DNA from: Fusibacter bizertensis
GTDB lineage: Bacteria > Bacillota > Clostridia > Peptostreptococcales > Acidaminobacteraceae
Assembly: GCF_029914245.1 (NCBI RefSeq)
Contig: NZ_JARYZI010000002.1
Span: 62,001-126,000 of the forward strand
Direction: 5' to 3'
Length of the DNA: 64,000 bases
Below, piece after piece: positions 63,495-64,000 of this stretch (position 1 is its first letter; each line of letters starts with the position of its first letter). The translations under genes were made by a program, and so were the position numbers. The notes beneath the pieces are model-generated. The model did no database searches and had not been told where the DNA came from. It saw only the letters and a list, made by a program, of their open reading frames with translations.

Positions 63495-64000
63495 CTATAA
63501 TCTTAATCCACCATTAACAGATAAGTTATGGCCTGTTACAAATGAAGATTCATCACTTGCTAAGAACAATACTGCATTTGCAATTTCTTGAGGCTCACCA
63601 AGGCGACCAAGCATTGTTTTCGCTCTAATTGGATCAAGTACTTTATCAGGTACTGTTTTCATCATCTCAGTATTCACATAACCTGGTGCAATACTGTTTA
63701 CTCTTACTGCAGCGCCTTTTCTTGAAAATTCCTTTGCCCATGTTTTCATCATTCCAATTACGCCAGCTTTAGTTGCAGCATAATTTGATTGACCAACATT
63801 ACCATATTCACCAACAACTGAAGCGATATTGATGATACTTCCTGCACCATTTTCCATCATTACTGGACTGATAAATTGCGTCATATTAAATACGCCTTTA
63901 AGGTTAACATTGATTACTGCATCCCACATATCCTCAGTCATTTTATTAATAAGAGCATCTCTAGTAATACCTGCATTATTTACCAAAATATCAATTTTGC
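63495..64000 (-). CDS. FabG/PhaB-type short-chain dehydrogenase, 5' end beyond the window
   Basis: About 168 C-terminal residues of an SDR oxidoreductase are visible; the N-terminal Rossmann glycine loop lies outside the window. [11 protein letters not shown] starts the visible part, then the catalytic serine in [17 protein letters not shown], the YxxxK motif in YAATKAGV, and the C terminus [14 protein letters not shown]. This is the 3-oxoacyl-ACP reductase (FabG) pattern. Because a thiolase follows after 10 nt, an acetoacetyl-CoA reductase role is also possible. Open at the window end. Confidence 0.92.
   Translation of the reverse strand, partial: KIDILVNNAGITRDALINKMTEDMWDAVINVNLKGVFNMTQFISPVMMENGAGSIINIASVVGEYGNVGQSNYAATKAGVIGMMKTWAKEFSRKGAAVRVNSIAPGYVNTEMMKTVPDKVLDPIRAKTMLGRLGEPQEIANAVLFLASDESSFVTGHNLSVNGGLRL

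Overview
The window is about 64 kb of AT-rich chromosomal DNA from a low-GC Firmicute, most likely an anaerobic member of the Clostridia. Strong AGGAGG-type ribosome binding sites, TTGACA-17-TATAAT promoters, THF, cobalamin and PyrR leader elements, a Pst/Pho system with a Firmicute-style Pho box, rubredoxin, a thiolase, and many c-di-GMP and two-component proteins all fit that reading. A Fusibacter or Acidaminobacter-like genus is possible, but this cannot be settled from the window. No rRNA, tRNA, CRISPR array, prophage or insertion sequence was seen.

Layout. 1-9.2 kb (minus strand): an FtsA-like actin-fold protein cut by the window edge and coupled to endonuclease III; a folate ECF S component behind a THF riboswitch; and a tight cluster of cysteine desulfurase, PAS-PAS-GGDEF-HD-GYP protein, PilZ protein and PepF. 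8.5-17.9 kb (minus): the phosphate locus phoB-phoR, then pstS-pstC-pstA-pstB-chemoreceptor-phoU behind a Pho box. The chemoreceptor gene carries an in-frame TAA. 18-26 kb: arsR, an ArsP-like permease and a small redox-disulfide protein; a MATE exporter; an acyl-ACP thioesterase; a uracil permease with a PyrR leader; and a MocR regulator divergent from an ECF S component. 25.9-35.6 kb: a two-component pair, an aminotransferase, a B12 riboswitch with cobT, a GDPD, a small HExxH protein, an RluA-type pseudouridine synthase, a branched-chain aminotransferase and a nitronate monooxygenase-like protein.

35.6-48.1 kb (minus) is a sugar locus. A membrane-anchored sugar-binding sensor, a YesM/LytS-type kinase, a YesN-type regulator and a second sugar-binding lipoprotein form one operon. 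It is followed by a LacI regulator and then mglB-mglA-mglC and a GH42 beta-galactosidase. I infer that it senses, imports and hydrolyses galactosides. 48-54 kb holds a large GGDEF-EAL protein, two Nudix hydrolases, a LysN-like aminotransferase with its GntR regulator, and ndk. 55-64 kb holds an operon of rubredoxin with two unrecognised proteins, the PduO adenosyltransferase with an ADP-ribosylglycohydrolase, a phosphoesterase, a DUF418 membrane protein, an anchored unknown, a DUF4250 protein, a thiolase and a truncated SDR reductase.

The most noteworthy observations are the stop-interrupted chemoreceptor embedded in the pst-phoU operon, a three-copy two-hairpin repeat with compensatory base changes next to two terminators, the sugar-sensing locus with two extra binding proteins, and the rubredoxin operon of unknown function.
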